The notes: a model not told the origin generated them from the sequence alone. A stretch of DNA of 64,000 nucleotides from Ruegeria atlantica (GCF_013033965.1 NZ_WQFE01000014.1:62001-126000), one strand, 5' to 3'. Shown: positions 52,584-62,286, numbered from the stretch's first letter. Numbers and translations are program-made.

Positions 52584-53060
52584 ATGGATCAAGACGACGG
52601 ATCATCACGCAATGAGTTTGGAAATCCCGACTCGATCGACGATATGGTGGCGATGTACCTGGAGGCGCTGGAAGGTGTTCTCGGTTCGCTGCGGGACTAC
52701 GGTGAAAAAGGCGCACGGTTCGAACCCGACGTGATGTTTCTTCTTGCGCAGGCACAGGCCCGGTGGCTCAGCTCTGCTTTGCGGTACTGGCGACAGATTG
52801 CGACCATCGTTTCGACCCAGGGGACGGACGCGATCGAGGCAAGCATGCCGAGCGCGGATGGACCGTCGCTGGAAGCCAGGCAATTGATCGTGCTGGACAA
52901 GGCTCGGGCGGCGTTGCGCGAAATATCGGATCTGTCACTGAGCGAGGCAAAACTGTTGCAGCGTGATCTTATGGAAATCGAGGCTGAGCTTCGCAAATCA
53001 GTCGGCCCCGAGGGTGACGACCGGGAAGGCCCCCATCGCTATGCAAAATCCAAACCATGA
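52584..53060 (+). CDS. Helical protein coupled to a prenyl synthase
   Basis: A 158-residue acidic helical protein. Segments such as DDMVAMYLEALEGVLGSLR, VMFLLAQAQARWLSSALRYWRQIATIV and ALREISDLSLSEAKLLQ form three amphipathic helices; no signal or membrane segment. It ends with a four-base ATGA overlap on the polyprenyl synthase gene, so the two are translationally coupled. I do not recognise the family; a non-catalytic partner of the synthase is one possible role. Confidence 0.6.
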   Translation: MDQDDGSSRNEFGNPDSIDDMVAMYLEALEGVLGSLRDYGEKGARFEPDVMFLLAQAQARWLSSALRYWRQIATIVSTQGTDAIEASMPSADGPSLEARQLIVLDKARAALREISDLSLSEAKLLQRDLMEIEAELRKSVGPEGDDREGPHRYAKSKP

Positions 53061-53992
53061 ATAACGAAGGTGCCCGCGCCGATTGGGTGATACCGGAACT
53101 GGGATTTGAGGCTGAAACCGAACGGCTGCGCACGGCCATTGGTGAGTGGGTTCAATCAACCCCGGAAGAGATGCGGCCGCAGTTGGAAGAACAGTTTCTG
53201 GCCGGCTCAAAGTATTTTCGTCCGCTGACCATCTTCGCCTGTCAGACGGCTGTCGGCAGTGAAGACATCACGGATGAGACCATTCAGGCGGCGGTAACGC
53301 TTGAGCTGTTTCACAATATGACGCTGGTTGTGGACGACATTCTGGATCAGTCTGACGAGCGGCGTGGCAAACCAACCATGCATACGGCCTTTGGGCAGCT
53401 GGCGGCGTTGATGACGTCAGGGTTTATGGTTGCGGAAGGTTACCGGATGATGGCGACCGAACCACAGGTCGTGGGGTTGCTGTCCGAATTGATGTCACGG
53501 CTTGGCGCAGCCGAAATCGCACAGTGGAACAGCCGGACCATGCCACGTGGTGTCGAGGACTGGCGCAAGCTGGCGCAGGAAGACACGGGTTCAATGTTCG
53601 AGGTTGCCGCTTGTCTCGGTGACCGCAGTGAAGGGCTGCGTCATTTTGGCGGGCTTCTGGGCACCCTGTATCATGCCTGCGATGACGTATCCGACGTGCG
53701 TGGAACCGAAGCGTTGGGCGGTGGCGGTGAAGAGGATATTCGTGACGGGATTTTAACCCTGCCCGCCGCGATCGCAGTGCGTGAGCCTGCGATCGCCGAA
53801 ATGTTCCGCGATCCGAACCCCGACAATTACGACGCGCTGGCCGAGGCCTTTCGCGCCGCCTTGCCAGAAGCCGAGGCCGAGCTGGACCGGATCGCCGCAA
53901 GCGCGATAGCTGAGGCCAATCGATTTGCCCGGAACCCTAAAAAGTTGATTACGCTTGTGGATCGCACGCGCGCTTTGGGCGAAGCGCGCTGA
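53057..53992 (+). CDS. Polyprenyl diphosphate synthase family protein
   Basis: A 311-residue trans-prenyl synthase. The first Asp-rich motif is VVDDILDQSDERRGKPT (DDxxD plus Arg), the second is ACDDVSDVRGTE. The region expected to carry GKRLRP reads SKYFRPLT, and the later Lys of the GK-T block is absent (RDGILTLP). These features fit the heptaprenyl/solanesyl or short-chain group but not exactly any of them. Product chain length cannot be told. Its stop abuts the convergent cyclase gene. Confidence 0.8.
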   Translation: MNNEGARADWVIPELGFEAETERLRTAIGEWVQSTPEEMRPQLEEQFLAGSKYFRPLTIFACQTAVGSEDITDETIQAAVTLELFHNMTLVVDDILDQSDERRGKPTMHTAFGQLAALMTSGFMVAEGYRMMATEPQVVGLLSELMSRLGAAEIAQWNSRTMPRGVEDWRKLAQEDTGSMFEVAACLGDRSEGLRHFGGLLGTLYHACDDVSDVRGTEALGGGGEEDIRDGILTLPAAIAVREPAIAEMFRDPNPDNYDALAEAFRAALPEAEAELDRIAASAIAEANRFARNPKKLITLVDRTRALGEAR

Positions 53993-56900
53993 TCACAAAT
54001 AGGCGCGCGCGGCTTTCAGATACTGGCTGTCGAACCCTTCCTCGAACTGCGCCACCAGCGGTTCGATGAGCGCGCGCTGTGCGTCTTTTGTAGGCAACAA
54101 GGATGCCAGGCCCAAGGCCGCGCGCAGTTGCCATGCCAAAGCTGAGCGGCTTTGGGCCGCGTCAAAGGCAGCGCGATAGTACCGCTCTGCGTCATCGGTG
54201 TCGCCACGTTTCTGCGCCAGTTCACCTTTGACCAGATTTAGGTCAAGTACGTGGTTCAATTCACCGCCATCCTGCAATGGCTGGTCTAGCTCTTCCAAGA
54301 CACGTGCCGCATCCTCGATCCGGTCCTGTGCCAACAGCAGGCGCGCATGGTTGGATTCGAAGCAGACACGATGGTAATGGACGCCCGCATTTTTGCAGGC
54401 AGCAACCGCCGTGGCAGTGATTTTTTCGGCCTCGTCCAGTTGGCCAAGCTGCGCCATTGCGCGGGCGCGCCAGAACGATGCCCAGACGCCCAGGAACCTG
54501 TAGCCGTATTCTCCGGCAACCGCGCTGCATTCCTCGGTCAGGTCCATGACTTGTTCCCAGTCACCATTCCAGTCGTGGATGCGGATCACCCCGTTCGACA
54601 ACGCATAGACAAGCGAATAGGGATCAGGCAACGACCGGGTGTAACTCAGGATGTCATTTCCGACCCTCACCGCCTGATCCGGTCGTCCCAGCGACCAAAG
54701 CGCGGCCGCCCGGAAACACTCTGAGATTACCTTGGGTTCCGCGGCCGACAAGCGTGGGCCCGGCTGATCCCAAATACCCTCATCATAGAGCTGCAACACC
54801 CGTTCGCCGTAGCGTACCGACTCGGCGTATTCGCCACGGTTAAAATGCGACCATGCCTGCATTGAGGCGGAATAGACTTCGTAGCGGGCATTGCCACTGC
54901 GCGCCGCTTCGTCAGCAAGGGCTGCAAAGGTATCATGCCCCGAGCTTACGTCGCCCCGCATGGTCTCATACGCCCCGATTCCGTAAAGAACCGCGACGCG
55001 CAGATCGGGATCTTCCACATCCACGAACAACTCGCGTGCGCGCTCAAATGCGGTCTGCGCCTGTGGCGAGGCATAGCTGGTCGCCGCAAAATGAACCACA
55101 CCGATGGTCGACTGCAGTTGCAGTTCCAGCTTTGCACGATCTGTCAGGTCATCGACCTCGCCGACATATTCCAAACCATTGCTAAGCTGGGCCAGAGCTT
55201 CTTTCATCGAGGCCCGACCCCACGCGGATTTACCAGCCGTCAACCAATACGGGACAGACCTGTCGCCCAGACCCGCGGCAACGAAATGATTGGCCACCTG
55301 TTCCGGGCCGGATTTGCAACGTTCAGGGAATTTTTCTTCCAGCGTTTCGGCAATCTTGCCATGCAACTGCTGCCGCCGCCGCCGCAATATGGATCTGTAC
55401 GCCGCTTCCTGAATCAACGCGTGGCGGAACATCAGGCTGTGGCCGGTTTGGTCGGGGTATGCCAGGTCGGCGTCACCGAGTTGTAAAAGCGAGTCCGAAA
55501 GCTCCGTCAGCGGAGTTCCGGTCACCTGAGACAGCAGATCTACATCGAATTCCCGACCAATCACGGCTCCGATCTGAGCGTATTCACGGACCGCTCCCAA
55601 CTTGTCGAGGCGCGCCATCAAACTGTCTTGCAAGGTTTCAGGCACCAGATCCGCGCTATTTCTTGATTCTATCGCAGTGCGTGTCAGCTCTTCGGCGAAA
55701 AGCGGTACACCGTCAGACCGTTCCAGCAGTTGCTGGCGCTGCTCGGCGGAAAAGGCATCCGAACCTGTCAGGCTGTCTAACAGCTCTTCGACCTGAGCCG
55801 GTGTAAGACGTGCCAATTCGCAGGTTTCCAGGTGATCCACCTGCCAATCATGGGTAAATTCCGGCCTGCAGGTCACAAGTAGCAAGATCTGGTGATCGGC
55901 GAGTTTGGCGGCGAAATTGGTCAGCAAATCCAGCGATGTAGGGTCGATCCAGTGCAGGTCTTCAAAATGCACCAGCAAGGGCGCCCGTTTGGATTGAACG
56001 ATGACCTGTTCGATCAGCATGTCGATCGTGCGGGTCTTTTGCAGTTCGGGCGAAAGGTTCAGCGGTGGATACCTGTCACAGGGCAGCGAAAACAAAGACG
56101 CCATCAGGGCGCGTGCTTCGTTCAGATCACTTTCGGCGACGACCAGTTTTTCCAGCTTGTCCAGTCGGGCCTCGGTGTCATCGTCTTCCGTGAACCCAAG
56201 CACGGTTTCGATCTGACGGCGAATGGGATGCAAGGCCGTGTTCTCGAAGTAGGGTGCGGATTGCAGATGCAGGACGGTGGCGCCTTCGCTCTTGGCCTGA
56301 TCCACCACCTCATATGTCAGGCGACTTTTGCCGATGCCCGCCTCACCCGAGACAAGGCAAACACGCCCTTTGCCAGATTTGGCATCCTCCCAGGCCGACA
56401 TCAGGCGCGCCCGCTCGGGTGTTCGTCCGACCAAAGGCGTAAGTTGCCGCCGGGCCGAGGTGACGGCGAACCGATCCTGACGTTGCGCCGTGGATATGAC
56501 ACGCCAAGCCACCTGACCGGGTTCAAACCCCTTCAGGTGGATGTTCTCCAGCGCCTCATAGACGAACATATCCCCCAACAGCGAGTGCGTCTTGTTGCCG
56601 ATAACGATCTGCCCGGGCTTGGCCAGCCCCTGTAGTCGGGCCGCCAAGTTTGGCGTGTCGCCGGCCACGGCAGAGGTCGAGTTCACACCGATCTGATCTA
56701 GATCGCCGGCCACCACCAAGCCACTCGCAATACCGATGCGGGCCTGCAGCCGCTCACCCGCTGCAGTATCCAGTGCGGCGACAGCCTCAACAATTTCCAA
56801 TGCGGCGCGGCATGCGCGTTCTGCTGCATCCTCCTGGGCAACCGGATAGCCAAAATAGACCACAACGCCATCGCCAAGGTATTGTGCCACATGGCCCCTG

Positions 56901-57274
56901 GCCTCTTTGACCAACTGCGAAACTGTATCCTGATACAGCGCCATGAGATCGCGATAATCTTCCGGATCAAGCCGCGCCGACAGGGCGGTCGAGCCGACCA
57001 GATCGCAAAACATTATGGTCAGATGCCGACGTTCTGCGCTTTCCTCGCCGGTCATGGCGCCGCTGGGCCTGGGCTGTGCCATGTCCGGCTTCAGCGCCGC
57101 GATCGCCTTGCTGATCTTGAGCCGATGACCCAGCACCGTGACACCCATTTCTCTGAGATGGTCACCGGTCACATCCTCAAGGATGTCCAGATCGATACCG
57201 TTCTCATCAAACAGTTCGGTGTATTGTGGCAGGCCAATTTCGTTCAGCCATGCCGCAATCGATTTAGTAGTCAT
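53993..57274 (-). CDS. SAM domain - adenylate cyclase - AAA ATPase - TPR signalling protein
   Basis: A 1093-residue multidomain protein. Residues ~1-65 are a SAM domain (WLNEIGLPQYTELFDENGIDL), ~80-260 a class III cyclase (IMFCDLVGSTALSARLD, YLGDGVVVYFGYP and VAGDTPNLAARLQG with the Asn and Arg), ~280-600 an AAA/NACHT-like ATPase (P-loop VSGEAGIGKSRLTYEVVDQA), and the C-terminal half a set of TPR repeats. Likely a cytoplasmic signalling hub making cAMP under control of an ATPase module. Same strand and 33 bp after the oxidoreductase at 57308. Confidence 0.9.
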   Translation of the reverse strand: MTTKSIAAWLNEIGLPQYTELFDENGIDLDILEDVTGDHLREMGVTVLGHRLKISKAIAALKPDMAQPRPSGAMTGEESAERRHLTIMFCDLVGSTALSARLDPEDYRDLMALYQDTVSQLVKEARGHVAQYLGDGVVVYFGYPVAQEDAAERACRAALEIVEAVAALDTAAGERLQARIGIASGLVVAGDLDQIGVNSTSAVAGDTPNLAARLQGLAKPGQIVIGNKTHSLLGDMFVYEALENIHLKGFEPGQVAWRVISTAQRQDRFAVTSARRQLTPLVGRTPERARLMSAWEDAKSGKGRVCLVSGEAGIGKSRLTYEVVDQAKSEGATVLHLQSAPYFENTALHPIRRQIETVLGFTEDDDTEARLDKLEKLVVAESDLNEARALMASLFSLPCDRYPPLNLSPELQKTRTIDMLIEQVIVQSKRAPLLVHFEDLHWIDPTSLDLLTNFAAKLADHQILLLVTCRPEFTHDWQVDHLETCELARLTPAQVEELLDSLTGSDAFSAEQRQQLLERSDGVPLFAEELTRTAIESRNSADLVPETLQDSLMARLDKLGAVREYAQIGAVIGREFDVDLLSQVTGTPLTELSDSLLQLGDADLAYPDQTGHSLMFRHALIQEAAYRSILRRRRQQLHGKIAETLEEKFPERCKSGPEQVANHFVAAGLGDRSVPYWLTAGKSAWGRASMKEALAQLSNGLEYVGEVDDLTDRAKLELQLQSTIGVVHFAATSYASPQAQTAFERARELFVDVEDPDLRVAVLYGIGAYETMRGDVSSGHDTFAALADEAARSGNARYEVYSASMQAWSHFNRGEYAESVRYGERVLQLYDEGIWDQPGPRLSAAEPKVISECFRAAALWSLGRPDQAVRVGNDILSYTRSLPDPYSLVYALSNGVIRIHDWNGDWEQVMDLTEECSAVAGEYGYRFLGVWASFWRARAMAQLGQLDEAEKITATAVAACKNAGVHYHRVCFESNHARLLLAQDRIEDAARVLEELDQPLQDGGELNHVLDLNLVKGELAQKRGDTDDAERYYRAAFDAAQSRSALAWQLRAALGLASLLPTKDAQRALIEPLVAQFEEGFDSQYLKAARAYL

Positions 57275-57307
57275 CAGTCGTCTCTTACTCGTGCGAGGTA
57301 TTCTTGG

Positions 57308-59095
57308 TTACTTTTTACGGGGCTTGCCGTCTTCTGTATAGTTCCAGAACATGGGGCCCAGGCCCAAAGTCTTTTCATTCCACTTACTTGCAGGCAGCCA
57401 ATCCGTAAACAGTGAACCAAGGTTTTCCGGGTTCGGTGTGAATTTCGATTTCGGAAACTTAAAGTCCTTCGGTGGCCACAGTTTGTTAATCCCCAACGCC
57501 TTGTCCGCAAGCGTCCAGGCTTTTGCGCTGGCGGCATAGGGAGCCCAGGCGATCTTGAGCGTCTGGAACATCTGACTGGGATAAAACTCGGGTGTGATCA
57601 CCTCGACGGGCTGTCCTGCGTCACCTTTGTCAGGTTCTCGTTGCGCGGCCTGACGCACGCCTTCAGCAGCAACCAGACCTGTTGCACAAGCCCCTTCAAC
57701 GGTCGAAACATCTGCGAAATTTCTGACATAGGTCCCGGCAAGAAACAGGTTCTCGAACTTGGTCTCGACCTCGGGGCGATGTTCCCAACTGCCGGTGAGA
57801 TTGGCAAAAAGCTCCTCACCCGTATTGGTATCGACCGAGGTTTGGTACAGGTCGATATCAGCCTCGGTTATCTTTAACTTAGCGGTGATTTCCCGAAGGA
57901 TATAGTCAATCGCGGTTTTGGGTTTCTTGAGATCCAGAATGAGGTTCTGGTCTTCGTCCCGGCGCTCTGGTTTTACCGACAGCAGTGATTTGAAATCCGA
58001 CACCGTCACGTAAAGGAACGTATTTTTCAGACCCCATGTCGCCGAGTAGTTCAGGAACGTCATCTCATATGGCGTATCCATAAATACCACCACGTCCGAC
58101 GGAATGCCGGGCAGTTTTCGCTTGAGATACAGCTCAACCGATGCCATCGGCTCGGCCTCCAAATACCGCAACTGGCCCAGGGCAGGATCGGCATTGTACA
58201 GATCATCGGTCACCATCGATGCCATCCCACCGGGTGTAATGCTGATGATCACATTCTGGTCGCTTACATCTTCAACGATGTCTTTCTTTGCAACTCTCCA
58301 ATCGGGATTAACCGAGGGAGACTTGGTTACCTTGTCGAACACCAGCCGCTCGATCCGAGTGCCATCCTCATTGGGATGAACTTCGCGAAGTCGGTGACGA
58401 TACTTGAGCTCGAACCGGTCACCAAACTGCTTGAGCTTTTTGTGGAAGGGATCAATCAAGGTCTCCTTCTTGGACCCGTCAAACAACCACAACTGTGGAA
58501 CCGGAACGCGGTTGCCGTACTTCAGGAAGGTTTTGTAGCTGCGCGCCGAGGCCTGCCAGCTATCGATGGCCCAGACGGTCTGCCAGATCTTCTCGTGAAG
58601 TTTGGCGACCTCGTCAGTGCAATAGGGCCGCCCGCGCAACCACCCGTTGAACGACATTCGGTCCAGCTTGTCATCTTCACTGTCCGGGATCGAAAGCAGG
58701 TCGACCATCGAATACATGAACAGAAACAACTCAGCCGGCGGCGCCGCACCGCCGGTGAGATTGCGATAGAAATCCTGGATGCCGCCCGGGTTCACCATTT
58801 CGGGCATGTTGTCGAGGTCCCCGTCATAGAGAAACTTGAACGCTTCGCGCGGGGTAAAATTGTCTTCGATCCCAAGGTCTTTGGCGACCGACCAGAAATT
58901 GTAATACCAGTTGCACAACATGTGATAGCTGTGTTCACGCGGATAGTCGCCGTGGTCGTGCTCCTTGTGGGATCGCAACATTCCACCAATGAAGTTATCC
59001 TGCTCGTACAGCGTGACGTGATAGCCTCGTTCCAACAAACGAAGAGCCGCGGTGAGCCCGGCAATCCCGGCCCCGACGATAGTTACCTTATGCAT
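57308..59095 (-). CDS. FAD-dependent oxidoreductase, phytoene/zeta-carotene desaturase-like
   Basis: A 595-residue protein with an N-terminal dinucleotide fold VTIVGAGIAGLTAALRLLERGYHVTLYEQDNFIGG (quoted in part), a conserved YPREHSYHMLCNWYYNFW region similar to zeta-carotene desaturase or hydroxysqualene dehydroxylase proteins, and a C-terminal GTYVRNFADVSTVEGACATG FAD-binding block. Substrate is unknown; a terpenoid is likely from this family and from the prenyl synthase 4 kb away. ATG at 59095 after GGGAG. Upstream of the cyclase on the same strand. Confidence 0.75.
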   Translation of the reverse strand: MHKVTIVGAGIAGLTAALRLLERGYHVTLYEQDNFIGGMLRSHKEHDHGDYPREHSYHMLCNWYYNFWSVAKDLGIEDNFTPREAFKFLYDGDLDNMPEMVNPGGIQDFYRNLTGGAAPPAELFLFMYSMVDLLSIPDSEDDKLDRMSFNGWLRGRPYCTDEVAKLHEKIWQTVWAIDSWQASARSYKTFLKYGNRVPVPQLWLFDGSKKETLIDPFHKKLKQFGDRFELKYRHRLREVHPNEDGTRIERLVFDKVTKSPSVNPDWRVAKKDIVEDVSDQNVIISITPGGMASMVTDDLYNADPALGQLRYLEAEPMASVELYLKRKLPGIPSDVVVFMDTPYEMTFLNYSATWGLKNTFLYVTVSDFKSLLSVKPERRDEDQNLILDLKKPKTAIDYILREITAKLKITEADIDLYQTSVDTNTGEELFANLTGSWEHRPEVETKFENLFLAGTYVRNFADVSTVEGACATGLVAAEGVRQAAQREPDKGDAGQPVEVITPEFYPSQMFQTLKIAWAPYAASAKAWTLADKALGINKLWPPKDFKFPKSKFTPNPENLGSLFTDWLPASKWNEKTLGLGPMFWNYTEDGKPRKK

Positions 59096-59340
59096 GCTCA
59101 CTCCCTCGGATTTCTGCGACACAACCCTGCAAATTCAGGACGGTACCGTCAAAACTCCTCTAAGGTTACGCTGCTTGGGGCATCAAAGGAAACTTTTTCA
59201 GAGTATTGCGGGAAAATGTTCCGCGCGACGAAAATCCGCAATCGGCGATGCGGTAGCCAAATCAGTGCGCAACCGCGCAGTAGCCAAGCAAAAGGGCCAG
59301 CATTTCGGCCGGCCCCTGTCTTTGCTGTTGGTGTCGTTCG

Positions 59341-59583
59341 TCAGTTGCAGGCCGATTGGCCGGCATACATTCCAAGTCCGGCACCAGCTGCCGTTGCAAG
59401 GGTCTTGCCCGTACCTGAACCAACCTGGTTTCCTAAGACGCCACCAAGAGCGGCACCTCCCAGAATACCAGCAGCACACCGAGCATCGCTTTGTGCTTGA
59501 GCCTGAACAGGCGTTGTCGGGGCTCCACATGCTGCCAAGAGCAAAACACCACCAAGCAGGCACGCTAAAGTAGTCTTCTTCAT
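59341..59583 (-). CDS. Glycine-zipper lipoprotein
   Basis: An 80-residue envelope protein. Lipoprotein signal MKKTTLACLLGGVLLLAAC (lipobox LAAC at residue 19), then a Gly-rich two-helix zipper (GILGGAALGGVLGNQVGSGTG, AAGAGLGMYAG). Such proteins form outer-membrane-associated oligomers; exact role unknown. ATG at 59583. Confidence 0.85.
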   Translation of the reverse strand: MKKTTLACLLGGVLLLAACGAPTTPVQAQAQSDARCAAGILGGAALGGVLGNQVGSGTGKTLATAAGAGLGMYAGQSACN

Positions 59584-59871
59584 GTCGGTTTCCTTACGTT
59601 CACTCATGTGTCACGGTCTCGTGTTTCCAGACATGTAAGTGCTGCTGAACCTTTCTCCAACTCGTGGGCAATTCAGGCGCAAAAAACCGCCTAGCAGCAA
59701 AGCAATTTGTCGCCTGAACAGTATAGTCACGCGGCACTGGGCCGGTCACGGCTTCATCCACCAACCTGATTTTCTCGGTCAGCAACCCCAACTTCGAGTT
59801 TCCGTCTCTTCGGATTTTCTGCACGGGCACGCAGTCAAAATGTGACAATGGCGGCGCAAACTGCCTTTGAA

Positions 59872-60177
59872 TCATAGTTTTCGCAAATACGCCCATGAGA
59901 CATACCCCTTTAGCCCACGCGCGCGATTCAACGAGACACGGCACCAACGGGTGCCGCCGGTCTGTTCGCAACTGTGAACCCGCAAGGCTGTTCCATTTGG
60001 AAGGCCGACGATCACGTTGAAACCCACTCCAGGTCCAGCACGTAACTTCAGCATATCTCCGTCTTCAACGCCAAAAACTTCGTATTTTCCAAGTGATGCT
60101 GCCGCTGCTGGTTCAGCGCCAACGATGGACCCAAGAAAAAACGCTGCTAAGAATGGGGAGATTGCACTGCGCATCAT
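59872..60177 (-). CDS. Exported SH3b-domain protein
   Basis: A 101-residue secreted protein. A signal peptide (SPFLAAFFLGSIVGAEPAAAA) precedes one bacterial SH3 domain with LKLRAGPGVGFNVIVGLPNG, VHSCEQTGGTRWCRV (a cysteine pair, possible disulphide) and GLKGYVSWAYL at its end. Bacterial SH3 domains bind peptidoglycan or peptides in the envelope. Confidence 0.85.
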   Translation of the reverse strand: MMRSAISPFLAAFFLGSIVGAEPAAAASLGKYEVFGVEDGDMLKLRAGPGVGFNVIVGLPNGTALRVHSCEQTGGTRWCRVSLNRARGLKGYVSWAYLRKL

Positions 60178-60741
60178 ATTAACCTGTTTGTTGCCTCAAC
60201 TACAATCGTAGCGGCTCGGATCACCAAGAGAAACCACCTGAAACAGAAATGCGGACTTCACGATCTGTCTGGGAAGATCCATGTTCAACTGCCCTGATGG
60301 TCAGGTATGCGCTACAATCGCTGTCAAAATGATCTGATCATAATAGCAACTGACGACATCAAAGACCGGTTCCGGGCCATTGATACAACGCTTGCTCAGT
60401 GTTGAACTACCGCTATGCATCTTCCCAACCGACTATCCCATCGCTACGTTTTCGCCGCCTTTGCGATATCATCAAAGCCGACGTTCGTCTAAACCGTAGC
60501 GGCTGCCCAATTGGAGCCCTAATCGTTGACCTTTGGGCTTTGCAGCGATTGTCTGAGAAAGGATTGCGGCAAGCACGTGAGGTTCCAAGGCGAGTGGACC
60601 TTCAGTTATTGAATTAGTTTTCAGTAGGCAAATAACTGTAAGGCGCAACAGGCTTTCATTAATCAATACTACGGCGAAAATTCTAGGCCCAATCCATGAC
60701 GACGTTTAGAATGAAATCTCAATTAACATGAAGGAGGCATT
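60178..60741 (+). other. Gene-poor region before the polysaccharide lyase gene
   Basis: About 560 bases with no convincing gene; a 72-codon plus-strand frame lacks a ribosome binding site and any family feature. The last 60 bases contain the ribosome binding site AAGGAGG for the lyase. Base composition starts to be lower in GC here and remains so to the end of the window. Confidence 0.45.
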
Positions 60742-61515
60742 ATGCGGGAAGGAATAATCGCGTCCGTTTTAATGGCCGCGCTGACCCTTGGGGTGGTCGA
60801 TACTGTCGAAGCCGAAACAATCATCCGTAACGTCAAGAGCGGGCAGTCACCGCGCGAAGTTGTCGGACGCGGATTTCGCGATTTTGTGCGCGAGACTTGG
60901 GTTCCTGCAAGATCATATGGCGCTCAAATTGTAGCTGATCCTCCGGGAAATCTGAACGGCAAGGCTGTTCGCATGGAACTTCGATACGGAGACTGTGGTC
61001 GGGAAAAGAAATGGGATGACTGCGCGCGCAACAACGAAAGGGTTGAGTTTGCTAAGTACGATGCGTTCAAACATGGGCAGCGCAAGAAGTATCAGTGGTA
61101 CGTATACTTTGCGCCAGGCTTTTCGGACACAGGTGCTCAACAAATCATTGTGACGCAGTTTTCAATGATGGGAGCGAATTCCCATCCATTTCAATTTGCC
61201 GTTCGCGGGAACAAGCTCATCGCGTTGAAGCGCGTAGAAAGCACTGACTGGAATTATGAGAGCCTGGTCAGAACGATCATTCCAGCCGGGAACCTGACAG
61301 GCCGTTGGCACAAGATTAACGTAGATGCGAAATGGTCCACAAATGACGATGGACACTTCATCGTGTGGGTCAATGACGCTGCTGTTTACCAGTGGACAGG
61401 ACGGACATTGGGCGACGGCACAGTTGGGAAGTTCAAACTTGGAATGTACCGTAACAAAGTGCGCTCAAGCGCGCCACCGGTCGTTCTCTACTTTGCCGGG
61501 ATTAAAGGGAATTGA
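60742..61515 (+). CDS. Exported polysaccharide lyase-like protein
   Basis: A 257-residue protein with signal peptide (cleavage near EAETI). The mature beta-jelly-roll resembles the heparin-lyase-like polysaccharide lyase family: KAVRMELRYGDCGRE, YQWYVYFAPGF, QIIVTQFSMMGANSHPFQFAV, GRWHKINVDAKWS and VWVNDAAVYQW. Two cysteines (GDCGREKKWDDCARN) could form a disulphide. It probably degrades an acidic polysaccharide outside the cell. AAGGAGG precedes the ATG. Confidence 0.8.
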   Translation: MREGIIASVLMAALTLGVVDTVEAETIIRNVKSGQSPREVVGRGFRDFVRETWVPARSYGAQIVADPPGNLNGKAVRMELRYGDCGREKKWDDCARNNERVEFAKYDAFKHGQRKKYQWYVYFAPGFSDTGAQQIIVTQFSMMGANSHPFQFAVRGNKLIALKRVESTDWNYESLVRTIIPAGNLTGRWHKINVDAKWSTNDDGHFIVWVNDAAVYQWTGRTLGDGTVGKFKLGMYRNKVRSSAPPVVLYFAGIKGN

Positions 61516-61854
61516 GAACTTGGTCCTAGAGCTAGCTGATGGGCGCTCGTGGTAGATTTTGATCGTTTCGTATTTCCGGGCGGTTCTCCTGAATGCGGCC
61601 ATTGGCACAGCTGCAGCGAATTCACACTAAGTTCTCTCGCCTGCCTTCAGTCAGTGGGAGTTCCAATATCCGGATTGTGCCGTTCGCAGTATTCTACACG
61701 TGCGATACTCAGACCGCCGATGCTGTGCCGCCAGCAAGCAGAACACTCGTTGTACCAACGGTTAACGATGCCATTGGCATGGCCATCGCACTCAACGCTG
61801 AAAAAAGCGTAATAGCGATCGAGCTGATGAAACTATGCACGAACCGAAGCGCAA
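61516..61854 (+). other. Region without clear gene
   Basis: About 340 bases with only low-quality short frames. Plus-strand frames of up to 111 codons start here but read antisense to protein-like minus-strand fragments beyond 61855, so I do not accept them. Confidence 0.4.
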
Positions 61855-61977
61855 TCAACTCTTGCTTGGAGCAAGAAAGCTCCATTTTTGCGGATCAATA
61901 CCCATACTTTCACCCGCAGCAGGTATAGCGTGGAATTCCTGCTCATTTACAACAACATCAAATTCTTCAGGCTGCAT
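61855..61977 (-). pseudogene. Short minus-strand fragment, possible gene remnant
   Basis: A 40-residue frame from ATG at 61977 to TGA at 61855 with protein-like content (start MQPEEFDVVVNEQEF; end GESMGIDPQKWSFLAPSKS). It follows the frameshifted pseudogene by nine bases. It could be a very small gene or the tail of a lost one. Low certainty. Confidence 0.3.
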
Positions 61978-61986
61978 GCACAAACT

Positions 61987-62284
61987 TTATAAAGCCATAC
62001 CCCATTCACCTTGCTCAGCATCACCACGGTACTCGTTCAGCCACGCGTCATCTGTGCGTCGCTCAACCAGAAAAGATCGGATATGGTCACCACTCGTTTT
62101 AGAGCGGTGAATCATGCCATCGAACGGAAACCAATGGGTCCTGAGCCTAGCTCTTCACTATATTGTTCTTCAATTGAGCTACCTATCAGTTTCGCCATCG
62201 CTTCAAGGTCGAGAAATCTTTATGCAATGTGTCATGCGATCCCGAACTTCGTGATCATCCTGGGCATGATAAAGTGCTAATCAA
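61987..62284 (-). pseudogene. Frameshifted remnant of a small unknown gene
   Basis: Three short minus-strand pieces in different frames join into one protein-like chain: MTHCIKISR (upstream part), then DLEAMAKLIGSSIEEQYSEE...GPIGFRS, then MIHRSKTSGDHIRSFLVERR to the stop at 61987. Each piece is closed by an early stop where the frame changes, so at least two indels have broken it. The last piece (61987-62115) could be read as a 42-residue gene. No family recognised. Confidence 0.45.
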
Positions 62285-62286
62285 AG

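Noticed and set aside
59600..59971. 123-codon minus-strand frame between the glycine-zipper and SH3b genes
   Set aside because: Partly overlaps the SH3b gene in another frame; no start with ribosome binding site and no recognisable domain. I leave it undecided but not annotated.
61549..61928. Plus-strand frames of 87-111 codons after the polysaccharide lyase
   Set aside because: They overlap each other in different frames and run antisense to protein-like minus-strand fragments; no starts with ribosome binding sites.
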